From Ktedonobacter racemifer DSM 44963 (GTDB lineage: Bacteria; Chloroflexota; Ktedonobacteria; Ktedonobacterales; Ktedonobacteraceae), in the NCBI RefSeq assembly GCF_000178855.1, contig NZ_ADVG01000003.1, positions 868,001-932,000 on the forward strand: a stretch of DNA of 64,000 nucleotides, read 5' to 3'. The position numbers were made by a program, and so were the translations under genes. Numbering within the stretch: the first letter of the stretch is position 1; each line of letters opens with the position of its first letter. The notes under the pieces are model-generated. The model was not told the DNA's origin. It worked only from the letters and a program-made list of their open reading frames with translations, and did no database searches. Of this stretch, positions 17,214 through 26,016 are shown piece after piece.

Positions 17214-17503
17214 AGCTGGCCGTCCTGGAGAGTGGCTACCGCCGGACGTAAAATGCCTGGGGAGTTGATGTGAGACCAAAACGGGAGGGCCGATCCAAAG
17301 GTTCCCGTGCGCTGGCTATCGACGATGAAGCAGGAAGAACTGACCGCTCGGGGGTGTTTACACACGTTCGATTATGAGAAAGGTAGCAGGATACTTATCT
17401 GCCTCTGTCACGCAAGTGAGCATTCCTGTTCATCTAGAACTGAAAGAGCGAAATAGTGCTCCTTGGTTGATGTCAAACATTAGGGTTAATAGCACTCAGA
17501 GCG
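17214..17503. other. region downstream of tnpB, possible guide-RNA scaffold
   Basis: No protein gene. By analogy with IS607/IS605 elements the first 150 bases should hold the 3' part of the omega-RNA and the right end; GTGTTTACACACGTTCG near 17356 may lie at the end. The remaining bases up to the ISAs1 target duplication show nothing recognisable. Confidence 0.4.
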
Positions 17504-18822
17504 CTTAAACCCCCAGGGCTTGTGAATTATTGCTGAGCGACGCTCCTGGGAAGCAAGAAGCGAAAAGCAAGATGAGGATGAGAAGCAAAGTGGCGTCTGG
17601 TCGCAGCAATCTGAGAAGACCCTTGACGATGAATAAGGGTGATCGCCAAATTGCGGAACGTTGCCAGGATCTGAGGTGCCTGCCCAGAGCGCAAGCGAGA
17701 ACGATCCTCACCAAAGGTCATATCGCGGACATAATGGGAGGAGTTCTCGATACTCCAGTGTCCCCGTACTAATGCAAGTAAGCGCTGGGGGCTGGCCTCA
17801 AGAGCAGTCAAAGGCGTGATGAGATAGACCACTTCGTGGCTGGTTTTTCCCGTTTTGCGAACCGTGACGGTTCGTGTCAGTTCGGCCACTTGCTCGATGA
17901 GTGGCCAGTCAGCCAGGTAGGAATTCATTTCGGTGCTCACACGGATAGAACGCTTTTCAATCCGTCCTCGATGCTGATCAAGCGTGGAGTCTTGCGCAAA
18001 AGAAGCATGTGGATCGGCGAAATAGGCGGTGAGATCTGCGTAGAGGGTCGGCTGATTGTTTTTGACGGTGAGAACGGTTTTGCCACCCAAGGCATCCACG
18101 CACCTCATGAAATCCTTCTGCGTGTGCAAAGCGTCTGCGGTGAAGACGCGTCCATCGACAGGCAAGCAGGGCAAGAGGGCCTGTGCGACTGGGATTTCAT
18201 TCGTCTTCTCGGAAACGGCAACTTGCAGCAGTGTTTCCTGGCTGTGATGTGCGCGAAAGGAGAGCAGATGGGGAGCAGAATGTTTGTCCGATCTTCCCCC
18301 ACGAACCGTCTTGCCATCTAAGGCAATGGGATCATCGAGGGTGGCTTGCAGAGTCCGACGTATCCAGTCCGCCAGGGCGCACTCGATCTGTTCGGCATCC
18401 AGGCGCGGGAGGAGTTTGCGGTAGAGTGAATCACTGGGGCACAGGAAGCGACGTGGTCCGAAGAGTCGGATGAGCAGAAGACGTTGATCACGACACCACT
18501 CTGCAACTGCCAGGGTCGAGTCACAATTGCAGAGGAAGCCCGCTACCAGGCAGGTCAGCACGTACGCCAATTCATAGCGCAATCCATGCTTGGAACGGGG
18601 ATCTGGGATGGTGGCAAACACTTCGTACAAACTCAGCAATGGTTGCTTTTCCAATAACTGGTGGCGAGCATCACTCGTCAGTGAAGGCAAGGTCAGTGAC
18701 AATGCAGTAGAATAAGACATCGGAGGCTCCTTCTTCTCGATAGATCGGTTTGGAATGTCTATCGTAGCAGATCTTGGAGTCTCCTGCTCTCAGCAATAAT
18801 TCACAAGCCCTGCTTAAACCCC
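17504..18822. mobile_element. ISAs1-family insertion sequence with 10-bp target duplication
   Basis: The element spans 17514-18812 (1299 bp) and is bounded by a 24-bp perfect inverted repeat that begins CAGGGCTTGTGAATTATTGC. The flanks are a perfect direct repeat CTTAAACCCC (17504-17513 and 18813-18822), the 10-bp duplication expected of ISAs1. It contains one intact leftward transposase. Perfect repeats and duplication indicate a recent insertion. It landed in the 28-bp repeat also seen at 4546, nine bases from the -35 box of the Tet-like gene. Confidence 0.96.
17527..18720 (-). CDS. ISAs1 family transposase
   Basis: 397 residues, the normal length. The N-terminal DDE_Tnp_1-associated domain (FATIPDPRSKHGLRYELAYV) is followed by the DDE core with the family hallmark IALDGKTVRGGR (first Asp), FTADALHTQKDF (second Asp) and RGHWSIENSSHYVRDMTFGE (catalytic Glu). 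AAGGAG precedes the ATG at 18720. All catalytic motifs are present and the inverted repeats are perfect, so the element is probably active. Confidence 0.95.
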   Translation of the reverse strand: MSYSTALSLTLPSLTSDARHQLLEKQPLLSLYEVFATIPDPRSKHGLRYELAYVLTCLVAGFLCNCDSTLAVAEWCRDQRLLLIRLFGPRRFLCPSDSLYRKLLPRLDAEQIECALADWIRRTLQATLDDPIALDGKTVRGGRSDKHSAPHLLSFRAHHSQETLLQVAVSEKTNEIPVAQALLPCLPVDGRVFTADALHTQKDFMRCVDALGGKTVLTVKNNQPTLYADLTAYFADPHASFAQDSTLDQHRGRIEKRSIRVSTEMNSYLADWPLIEQVAELTRTVTVRKTGKTSHEVVYLITPLTALEASPQRLLALVRGHWSIENSSHYVRDMTFGEDRSRLRSGQAPQILATFRNLAITLIHRQGSSQIAATRRHFASHPHLAFRFLLPRSVAQQ

Positions 18823-18831
18823 TAAACTATC

Positions 18832-18859
18832 TTGACAAAATGGCCTCTGGTCATATATG
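18832..18859 (+). promoter_or_regulatory. sigma-70-type promoter for the Tet-like gene
   Basis: TTGACA (18832-18837), a 16-bp spacer, then TATATG (18854-18859). It lies directly downstream of the ISAs1 duplication, about 130 bp before the GTPase start. A match of this quality in a short AT-rich gap is likely to be real. Confidence 0.6.
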
Positions 18860-18952
18860 GTACAGCTATTAAATACAGCTACTATGTAGCGTTAACACAA
18901 AAGAATGGAGAATCACATGCGCCAATTCAACAAAACAAACAAGGAGATGAAA

Positions 18953-19063
18953 ATGAGAAAAGAGCACATACAGAGGATTCTACTGAATGACAACAGCGAA
19001 CATTGGGATCGTCGCGCACGTAGACGCGGGAAAGACCAGCCTGACGGAGCGCATACTGTTTGA
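18953..19063 (+). CDS. possible leader ORF overlapping the Tet-like gene start
   Basis: An ORF of 36 residues (MRKEHIQRILLNDNSEH at its start) has an AAGGAG ribosome site six bases before its ATG; an in-frame upstream ATG at 18917 also has GGAG. It runs in a different frame through the start of the GTPase gene (18987) and ends 77 bases inside it. The GTPase start has a weaker site (AGAGG). Leader peptides regulate tet(M)-type genes, so translational coupling or attenuation is possible, but a chance ORF is not excluded. Confidence 0.35.
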   Translation: MRKEHIQRILLNDNSEHWDRRARRRGKDQPDGAHTV

Positions 19064-20984
19064 AACACACGTCATTGACGCCATTGGTCGCGTTGACCAG
19101 GGCAATACCCAGACCGATTCACTAGACCTGGAGAAGAGACGAGGCATCACGATTAAAGCCTCGGTCGTTTCCTTCTTTATACAAGATAAAACGCTAAATA
19201 AAACCCTTAAAATTAACCTGATTGATACCCCCGGACACGCAGACTTTATCGCCGAGGTTGAGCGTTCCTTCAGCGTGCTAGATGCGGCGATTCTGGTGAT
19301 ATCCGCCGTGGAGGGGATTCAAGCGCAAACCAAGTTCCTCATGTCCCTCCTCACAAAGCTTGGTATCCCCATGATCATCTTTATCAACAAGATCGATCGA
19401 AGCGGGGCGCAGTCCCATACCCTCGTCAAGCATATCAAGGAGAAGCTCGCGGAATCGGTGCTTCCCCTCTATACCCCCGAAAATCTCGGCATAAAGCAGG
19501 CCTTTATTGTCGAAAATAGCTTTAGCTACGCCAAAAATCCAGCCTTTATGGAGGAGTGCATCGGGCTGCTCGCGCTCAACGACGAGGCCTTCCTTGAGGC
19601 TTACGTCAACGAAGAGCAAGTGGCAGAAGAGCAGGTCAAAGAGGCATTAAAGAGCCAGGTCCGGGATGCCAGACTGTACCCAATCTTCTTTGGCTCAGCT
19701 ATGACCGGGATCGGCGTCGCGGAACTGCTCGCGGGCGTCGCCACCTTCTTCTCAGAAAATCCCAAATCAGCGGATGGCCCATTATCCGGGGTCGTTTTCA
19801 AGATTGAGAAGGAGGCATCGGGCGAGAAGATCGCCTATGTGAGAGTATTCTCGGGCAGCTTGCATGTCAGAGAGTATGTGCCTGTGAGCCGAAAAACCAG
19901 TGAGAGCGAGGTCGAAACCCACACCGACAAGGTGAAAAAGCTGCATGTCTTCTGGGAAGGGAAAACGCTTCAGTCCTCTAGCGTCGAGGCGGGCGAGTTC
20001 TGCAAGGTCTGGGGACTGAAGGACATCAAAATCGGCGATGTCGTGGGGGAGTGGTCCGGCAGCATCAAGGACCTGCATTTTGTGGCCCCGCAAATGGAGG
20101 CGCGTATCGAAGCCAGGCACCAGGAGCAGAGTCACCAGCTCTATCAAGCCCTGCTGGAACTTTCGGAAGAGGATCCGCTGGTCAAGGTGCTACAAGATAC
20201 CTTTCATCACGAAATCTACCTGCGACTCTTTGGAGAGGTACAGAAAGAGGTCGTCGAAACGATGCTTCAGGAAAACTATGGCCTGGACGTGCAGTTCTCA
20301 GAGACAAGGGTCGTCTGCATCGAAAGGCCTGCCGGGACTGGGCAGGCCTTGGAGGAGATGGGAAAAGGAGGAAATCCCTTCTATGCAACAGTTGGCTTTA
20401 GAGTCGAACCAGCGCCCCCTGGCAGCGGCATCAGCTATAGGCTAGAGGTAAAGCTGGGCGCGCTCCCCCTCGCCTTTCACCGGGCGATTGAAGAGACAGT
20501 CTACGAGACCTTGCAGCAAGGGCTCTACGGCTGGGAGGTCACCGATATTGCCGTGGTCGTGACACACACCGCCTACAGCAGCCCTGTCTCAACGGCGGCC
20601 GACTTCCGTAACCTGGTGCCACTTGTGGTGATGGAGGCACTCTCCCAGGCGGGTACCGGGGTCTATGAACCCCTGAACCAGTTCGAGTTAAGCGCCCCCG
20701 TCCATGCTATCAGCCAGGCGATGTTCAGGTTATCGGCACTAAAAGCAAGCGTTGAGAGGCCAATCCTGCGCGGCGAAACCTTCCTCTTGACGGGTACGCT
20801 ACCCGTGGCAACGACAGAGGAATTTAAAAGAAGCCTGCATTCGTTTACCGAGGGCGAAGGCATTTTTCTGACGAGGCCCTCCGGGTTTCGCCAAATAGAG
20901 GACGCCTTCCCCACCAGAAAGCGCGCCGACTTCAATCCCTTAAACCGCAAGGATTACATGCTGCACATCCTGCACACGTATTAG
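18987..20984 (+). CDS. Tet(M)-like ribosomal protection GTPase
   Basis: 665 residues, the length of TetM/TetW/OtrA-type proteins. The GTPase domain has G1 AHVDAGKTSLTERI, G3 DTPGHADF and G4 NKID, with NIGIVAHVDAGKTSLTER at the start as in Tet proteins; an EF-G-like domain II and the C-terminal domain IV/V (ALPLAFHRAIEETVYETLQQ) follow. Such proteins bind the ribosome and remove tetracycline at the cost of GTP. The loop sequences that decide between true resistance and an EF-G-like housekeeping role cannot be judged here. The gene has its own promoter and ends at the perfect hairpin at 20987. Confidence 0.85.
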   Translation: MTTANIGIVAHVDAGKTSLTERILFETHVIDAIGRVDQGNTQTDSLDLEKRRGITIKASVVSFFIQDKTLNKTLKINLIDTPGHADFIAEVERSFSVLDAAILVISAVEGIQAQTKFLMSLLTKLGIPMIIFINKIDRSGAQSHTLVKHIKEKLAESVLPLYTPENLGIKQAFIVENSFSYAKNPAFMEECIGLLALNDEAFLEAYVNEEQVAEEQVKEALKSQVRDARLYPIFFGSAMTGIGVAELLAGVATFFSENPKSADGPLSGVVFKIEKEASGEKIAYVRVFSGSLHVREYVPVSRKTSESEVETHTDKVKKLHVFWEGKTLQSSSVEAGEFCKVWGLKDIKIGDVVGEWSGSIKDLHFVAPQMEARIEARHQEQSHQLYQALLELSEEDPLVKVLQDTFHHEIYLRLFGEVQKEVVETMLQENYGLDVQFSETRVVCIERPAGTGQALEEMGKGGNPFYATVGFRVEPAPPGSGISYRLEVKLGALPLAFHRAIEETVYETLQQGLYGWEVTDIAVVVTHTAYSSPVSTAADFRNLVPLVVMEALSQAGTGVYEPLNQFELSAPVHAISQAMFRLSALKASVERPILRGETFLLTGTLPVATTEEFKRSLHSFTEGEGIFLTRPSGFRQIEDAFPTRKRADFNPLNRKDYMLHILHTY

Positions 20985-20986
20985 AA

Positions 20987-21056
20987 AATGTGTGTTACAA
21001 AGACATTGCCCGGTCCAGGCGAACCTGGACCGGGCAATGTCTTTGTAACACACATT
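20987..21056. terminator. perfect 33-bp-arm hairpin between convergent genes
   Basis: The arms (20987-21019 and 21024-21056) are perfectly complementary with a CGAA loop. It begins two bases after the GTPase stop and lies before the end of the leftward zinc-ribbon gene, so it could act as a bidirectional terminator, though the stem is far longer than normal and only a short T run follows. Confidence 0.75.
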
Positions 21057-21067
21057 ACTATTTTTCC

Positions 21068-22216
21068 CTACAAACGCCAGATTTTGAGGTTGGAGAAGCT
21101 TACCTCGGCGGGGCTGCTTTTGGCATAGGCGGTCAGACCAAGCGTACCCTCTGTATAGGTGCTATCAGAGAAAGTATCCACAAATTTTCCATTAGCGTAT
21201 ATATCGAAGGTCGATTTATGCGCAATGATCATGACTGTATTCGTTTGCTCGACGCCTGTTTTAAGATCTTGCGAGCGAGAGCCTGATAGCAGTGAACGCT
21301 TATATTCACCCCCACTGTAGATCTCAGCAGTATAGGTTCCTTGTGTGGTGTAAAGAAAGGTATAGTAATCGCCAGTGCCTGGATGACGGAAGGAGAAACC
21401 AGCTCCTTCACCCTGTAGGATCGAAACATCGACTTGCATAGCAAAATCGCTATAACTTGTCTTCTCAATACATGTGTATATGTACTTCAATTGCGTTGTT
21501 GTTACATGATATGAGCCATCTTTAAACGCACAGGCAAAGGGATGACTATCAGAAAGTGGTGCGCTCTCCTTCCAGGGACTTCCACTTGCGCTATCTAACG
21601 CCGAGGTTGTTGTCGGAGATAAGGCCTGCACCCCGGAGTAAAGAGAGTTGGGATCATCCCATTGAAGGGCTTGAACGGCCTGGTTTCTCTGATTGCTCTG
21701 GGTGACAAAATAAGTGATGCCACCACCTAGAAGCACAACCAGTGCGATCACTGTCACCAGCGTGACGATGAGAACAGTCTTGTTACGACGGCGAGGCTGA
21801 GTTGGCGCCGCCCCGGCGAAATATGGAGTGTAGGCGCTCTGCGTGGCATATGGATTGTTGGCATTGGGTGGGAAACCCGGCGCGGGGTAGCCAGCATAGG
21901 GAGTACCAGGGGCGGGTGTTCCCGGCATGGACGCGTAAGCCGTCGCGGCAAGCGGAGCCTGGGCATTCTGAGGCAGACCCGCATACTCCTGGTACATAGC
22001 AGGCGCCACATACTCCTGATAAGATGAAGGTGTCTGAAAGGCCTCGGTCGGCTCGGATGCCGCATGGGATGCTCCCTGCTCCTGGTCGAAAGGAGAACTT
22101 TGAAATACCTCAGATGGCGTAGGCACCGCCTGGGGAGCGGGTGCAATCGAGGTTCCACACTCTGAGCAAAACCTGGCTCCCTCAGGCAATTCACTATGGC
22201 AATTCTGGCATTGCAT
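21068..22216 (-). CDS. zinc-ribbon membrane protein with LamG/DUF1080-like domain
   Basis: 382 residues. An N-terminal zinc ribbon (CQNCHSELPEGARFCSECGT, Cys at about 3, 6, 17 and 20) is followed by a long Pro/Ala/Tyr/Gln-rich linker (about 30-135), a membrane helix TVLIVTLVTVIALVVLLGGG (about 147-168) and an outside domain of about 190 residues with YSDFAMQVDVSILQGEGAGF and FVDTFSDSTYTEGTLGLTAY, which resembles the concanavalin-like DUF1080/LamG fold that binds carbohydrate. The zinc ribbon would be cytoplasmic. A sensor or cell-surface role is likely; the ligand is unknown. Confidence 0.75.
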   Translation of the reverse strand: MQCQNCHSELPEGARFCSECGTSIAPAPQAVPTPSEVFQSSPFDQEQGASHAASEPTEAFQTPSSYQEYVAPAMYQEYAGLPQNAQAPLAATAYASMPGTPAPGTPYAGYPAPGFPPNANNPYATQSAYTPYFAGAAPTQPRRRNKTVLIVTLVTVIALVVLLGGGITYFVTQSNQRNQAVQALQWDDPNSLYSGVQALSPTTTSALDSASGSPWKESAPLSDSHPFACAFKDGSYHVTTTQLKYIYTCIEKTSYSDFAMQVDVSILQGEGAGFSFRHPGTGDYYTFLYTTQGTYTAEIYSGGEYKRSLLSGSRSQDLKTGVEQTNTVMIIAHKSTFDIYANGKFVDTFSDSTYTEGTLGLTAYAKSSPAEVSFSNLKIWRL

Positions 22217-22393
22217 AGATGTTCTGTTCCTTCACAAATAAAGACATGCGTGATGAAAACTCATCCACATGATTATGCCATATATCTGTTTGCTTGTATA
22301 GAATGAAGAACATGGATTTTCTGCAACTCAGGAGGCTTGCTATCGTAAAGAAGTGAAAGATTAATAGCTTCCTATTGTATAAGGTGGAAATTG

Positions 22394-22804
22394 ATGCAAA
22401 CAAAGACGCGTCTACTCATTGGCAGCGCGATTGGAGCAGCAGCGGGCATTATCGTTGGTGGCCTGAGCGCGCAATTGCAGGGAGCCACAACGCCGCTGAT
22501 AGGCATGGGAATTGGCTTGCTATCGGGAATACCCCTGGGCGCACTCCTGAGCATTGTTCCGGCCGAGGCATGGATAGCATTTGGCGTTATCATGGAGTTA
22601 CTCAAAGCGGTCGTGGAAGTTCTAGAATGCTGTAGTGTTTTTGCCGTCTTCTTCATAGGCATGACGGCTGTCCTGGCTGCGCTCCTCTTTACGCATCGCG
22701 TACTGCTCTCCCTTGGTATTGGAGCAAGTATGATGGCCTCCTTAGCACTAACCTTATTATTTGCCGTGCTCGTGGAAAAGAGGCACCACGCACAACTAGC
22801 GTAG
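22394..22804 (+). CDS. hypothetical multi-helix membrane protein
   Basis: 136 residues from an ATG with AAGGTGG upstream. Four hydrophobic helices can be seen (LLIGSAIGAAAGIIVGGL, PLIGMGIGLLSGIPLGALL, CCSVFAVFFIGMTAVLAALL and SLGIGASMMASLALTLLFAV), with a Gly-zipper character and a basic end (EKRHHAQLA). No family is recognised. The next membrane protein starts 18 bp after this stop on the same strand, so the two probably form an operon and may interact. Confidence 0.65.
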   Translation: MQTKTRLLIGSAIGAAAGIIVGGLSAQLQGATTPLIGMGIGLLSGIPLGALLSIVPAEAWIAFGVIMELLKAVVEVLECCSVFAVFFIGMTAVLAALLFTHRVLLSLGIGASMMASLALTLLFAVLVEKRHHAQLA

Positions 22805-22822
22805 ACAAGGAACTTATACTTT

Positions 22823-23305
22823 ATGAGCAAGCAAACTAGCAAGCCACAATACTGGCACTGGATCATGGGAGGCATTACCCTGCTGGTCGCACTCTTCTTT
22901 CCTCCAATAGAGCAATTCTGGAGAATACAAGGCTTTATTTGGCAACTGCTTGAGCCATATTTCCGTATCGATTTTTACACTATATTGCTCTTATTGTTTC
23001 CGCCTTGTGCTCTTACCATCTGTATGATCTGGTTTTGGAGGCGCCAGATGTACTGGCATCCTACGATTTGGCGTGGTCTTTTAGTGGCGCTAGAGGCACT
23101 TCTCGTTGCACTCCTGGCGACAGCTGTATTCAACATAGCCATTTTTGTCATCCCTTTCCTAGGCAATGGCTGGGGAATGGCCTTCGCACTCTTCAATGCT
23201 CTGCGGGCAGGTGCAGTGTTTCTCGTCTTTTCCCCTTGTCTACTCCTTGCGGCGGCAATAGTAGCACATCTTCAGGCCTCATCGTTTTCCATTCCTCGTC
23301 CGTGA
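22823..23305 (+). CDS. hypothetical multi-helix membrane protein
   Basis: 160 residues with four predicted membrane helices (WIMGGITLLVALFFPP, IDFYTILLLLFPPCALTICM, GLLVALEALLVALLATAVFN and the C-terminal AVFLVFSPCLLLAAAIVAHL) separated by aromatic-rich loops (WFWRRQMYWHPTIW). No enzyme motif. It follows the other small membrane gene by 18 bp. The ATG has AAGGAAC upstream. Function unknown. Confidence 0.65.
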   Translation: MSKQTSKPQYWHWIMGGITLLVALFFPPIEQFWRIQGFIWQLLEPYFRIDFYTILLLLFPPCALTICMIWFWRRQMYWHPTIWRGLLVALEALLVALLATAVFNIAIFVIPFLGNGWGMAFALFNALRAGAVFLVFSPCLLLAAAIVAHLQASSFSIPRP

Positions 23306-23341
23306 TGTACTTGGGTGTTTGTATAAAGCTAGTGGCTTAAA

Positions 23342-23359
23342 GCCCATGCTTGCATGGAC
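23342..23359. repeat. CATGC-NN-GCATG palindrome
   Basis: GCCCATGC-TT-GCATGGAC, a member of the dispersed palindrome family also found at 2411, 2453, 3264, 33609 and 43490. It lies between a membrane protein gene and the GH65 gene. Confidence 0.75.
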
Positions 23360-23383
23360 TCTGGCGCAAGAGAGGAAGAGGAG

Positions 23384-25744
23384 ATGATTCAGCATCCTGC
23401 CTTCAAAGTGGAGGAGTGGAGCGTACGCGAGACAAAGCTGCATTTTGATGTCCTGGCACAGACGGAGTCTATTTTCGCGCTCTCAAATGGGCATATCGGG
23501 CTACGCGGAAACCTGGACGAGGGCGAGCCTCACGGGCTACCCGGCAGCTATCTAAACTCTGTCTACGAGCTGCATCCCCTCCCCTATGCAGAGAGCGCTT
23601 ACGGCAACCCTGAGTCCGGGCAGACGATCATCAATGTCACCAATGGCAAACTGATCCGCCTGAATGTTGAGGATGAGCCATTCGACATTCGCTATGGCAC
23701 CATCCATAGCCATGAGCGCGAATTAGACTTAAGAAATGGCATCCTGCGCCGCAGCGTATGCTGGACCTCGCCCGCCGGGCAAACGATCAAGGTGACCTCC
23801 ACCCGGCTGGTCTCCTTTACCCAACGCGCTATAGCCGCGATCAACTACGAGGTCGAGCCAATAGACACACCCATGCGCATCGTGCTCCAGTCCGAACTGG
23901 TCGCCAACGAAGAAATAACCTCAAAACAGGACGATCCACGCGCGGCGAGCACGGTTACCAAGAAGCTGATAAGCGAGGAGAACCACGCCAAAGGGATGCT
24001 TGGGCTGCTGGTACACCACACCCAGGAGAGTGGCCTACGCATCGGGACGGCGATGGACCATGTGATTAAGGGGCCAGAGGAAATGGCCGTTGATGCCGAT
24101 AGTTCGCCCGATATCGCGCGTTTAACCATCACGGCCAAGGTGAAACCGGGCGAGAAGATCCGCCTCACCAAGTACATCGCCTACGGCTGGTCGAGCCTGC
24201 GCTCACGCCCTGCCATCCACGACCAGGTCATTGCCGCGCTCTCGGCGGCGCGCATGACGGGCTGGGAGGGCCTTCTGGAGGAGCAGCGCGCCTACCTGGA
24301 TACCTTCTGGGGCAAGGCCGATGTCGAGATCGAGGGCGATCCCCAGATTCAGCAGGCGGTGCGTTTCGCGCTCTTCCACGTCCTGCAAGCCGCGGCCAGG
24401 GGCGAGCGCCGCCCCATTCCCGCCAAGGGTCTGACCGGTCCCGGCTATGACGGGCATACCTTCTGGGATACCGAGATCTTCGTCCTGCCAGTCCTGACGC
24501 TCACTCAGCCCTCAGCGGTAGCCGACGCCCTCTACTGGCGCTACTCTATTCTGGATCAGGCCTGCGAGCGCGCACGGCTTCTTGGCCTGAAAGGTGCGAC
24601 CTTCCCCTGGCGCACCATAGCGGGCGAAGAGTGCTCTGGCTACTGGCCTGCGAGCGTCGCCGCCTTCCATATCAACGCCGATATCGCCTACGCAGTCGTG
24701 CACTATGTAGGGGCCACCAATGACCTCAAGTTTGAGGAAGAGGTCGGCCTGCCCCTGCTCGTGGAGACCGCCCGGCTCTGGCGCTCGCTTGGCTGCGAAA
24801 ATGCTGAAGGCCAGTTTCGCATCGATGGCGTGACCGGACCCAACGAGTATAGCGCCCTGGCCGACAATAATGTCTATACGAATCTCATGGCACAGCTCAA
24901 CCTGCGCGCCGCCGCCGAGGCGGTCGAACGCCACCCGAAGGCCGCGCATAAGCTCGGCGTCAAGGATGAGGAGGTCAAGAACTGGCTTAGTGCCGCTGAA
25001 AACATGTTTTTGCCATATGATAAGCGCCTCAAGGTGACGCCACAGGACGAGGCCTTTACGAAACACGAGGTATGGAACTTCTCGCAGACGAAAAAAGATG
25101 AGTATCCTCTCTTTCTCCACTACCACTATGCCCATCTCTATCGTAAGCAAGTCGTGAAGCAGGCCGATCTCGTGCTTGCCATGCAGCTCTTCAGCAGTGC
25201 CTTTTCCGCCGAACTCAAGGCACGCAACTTCGCCTACTATGAGCCACTTACCGTGCGCGATTCCTCACTCTCAGCAAGCACCCAGGCCGTGCTCGCCGCC
25301 GAGGTTGGCCATCTCCAGCTCGCCTATGATTACCTGGGCGAGGCCGCGCTCATGGATCTGTATAACCTGGAGCATAACACCCAGGATGGCCTGCACATGG
25401 CTTCACTGGCTGGAAGCTGGACGGCCCTCGTCGCGGGCCTGGGCGGCCTGCGCTGGCAAGATGGCTCGCTCTCCTTCGCGCCTCGCCTGCCGGAGGGACT
25501 TAAGCGCCTGGCCTTCCGCATCCGCTTCAAGGGCCGCTGCCTGCTCGTCGAAATCAAGCCAGGCGAGGCTAGCTATCGCCTGCTAGATGGCGAGCCCCTG
25601 AAAACCTGGCATCACGGCCAGGAGATAACGGTCTCCACCAAAGAAGCCACAACCCGACCCATCCCCTCTATCAAAGCCGGAGCACCACCCAAACAACCCT
25701 CCGAACGCACACCCGCTCACCGCGAGCCGGGCGGCTCAAAGTAG
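23384..25744 (+). CDS. glycoside hydrolase family 65 disaccharide phosphorylase
   Basis: About 786 residues from the ATG at 23384, which has GAGGAAGAGGAG upstream; the longer frame from 23354 is less likely. The GH65 N-terminal beta-sandwich (SIFALSNGHIGLRGNLDEGE), the (alpha/alpha)6 barrel with the HTFWDTEIFVLPVL and AGEECSGYWPAS segments, and the catalytic Glu in DGVTGPNEYSALADNN (near residue 487) are present, then the C-terminal beta-sheet domain. GH65 enzymes phosphorolyse trehalose, maltose, kojibiose or nigerose to a hexose phosphate and glucose. Which disaccharide is used cannot be told; no beta-phosphoglucomutase or transporter lies next to it. Confidence 0.9.
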   Translation: MIQHPAFKVEEWSVRETKLHFDVLAQTESIFALSNGHIGLRGNLDEGEPHGLPGSYLNSVYELHPLPYAESAYGNPESGQTIINVTNGKLIRLNVEDEPFDIRYGTIHSHERELDLRNGILRRSVCWTSPAGQTIKVTSTRLVSFTQRAIAAINYEVEPIDTPMRIVLQSELVANEEITSKQDDPRAASTVTKKLISEENHAKGMLGLLVHHTQESGLRIGTAMDHVIKGPEEMAVDADSSPDIARLTITAKVKPGEKIRLTKYIAYGWSSLRSRPAIHDQVIAALSAARMTGWEGLLEEQRAYLDTFWGKADVEIEGDPQIQQAVRFALFHVLQAAARGERRPIPAKGLTGPGYDGHTFWDTEIFVLPVLTLTQPSAVADALYWRYSILDQACERARLLGLKGATFPWRTIAGEECSGYWPASVAAFHINADIAYAVVHYVGATNDLKFEEEVGLPLLVETARLWRSLGCENAEGQFRIDGVTGPNEYSALADNNVYTNLMAQLNLRAAAEAVERHPKAAHKLGVKDEEVKNWLSAAENMFLPYDKRLKVTPQDEAFTKHEVWNFSQTKKDEYPLFLHYHYAHLYRKQVVKQADLVLAMQLFSSAFSAELKARNFAYYEPLTVRDSSLSASTQAVLAAEVGHLQLAYDYLGEAALMDLYNLEHNTQDGLHMASLAGSWTALVAGLGGLRWQDGSLSFAPRLPEGLKRLAFRIRFKGRCLLVEIKPGEASYRLLDGEPLKTWHHGQEITVSTKEATTRPIPSIKAGAPPKQPSERTPAHREPGGSK

Positions 25745-26016
25745 AAACGTGATTGAGGGAGTACCCTGACTGTTGATGCGTTCGCAGTTGGTACGTTGGA
25801 CTCCTACAAATTGTAGAGAAGGACACCACCAAAGGTTCACAATGACACCCCGACGGACGAACAATTTCCTCGGAAAGATGGTAGTACGGTAGTCCAGTAC
25901 AGCTTGCTTGTTCCTCGTAGATATCACATCATTTCATTATACTTCTGTATGTCAGAGCAGGTACGCATCTTCGCCACCAGGGATTGGGACACGTGAAAGG
26001 GATAGGGTGCCACCAT

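Larger units (their letters stand above)
15635..17375 (+). mobile_element. IS607-type unit with decayed tnpA and intact tnpB
   Basis: A relic of the IS607 resolvase-type tnpA is followed by a full tnpB in the usual order. Ends are approximate: ACAACGTGTG near 15640 and the inverse CACACGTT near 17363 may mark the termini, as IS607 elements lack clear inverted repeats. The 160 bp after tnpB probably contain the guide-RNA scaffold and right end. Confidence 0.6.
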
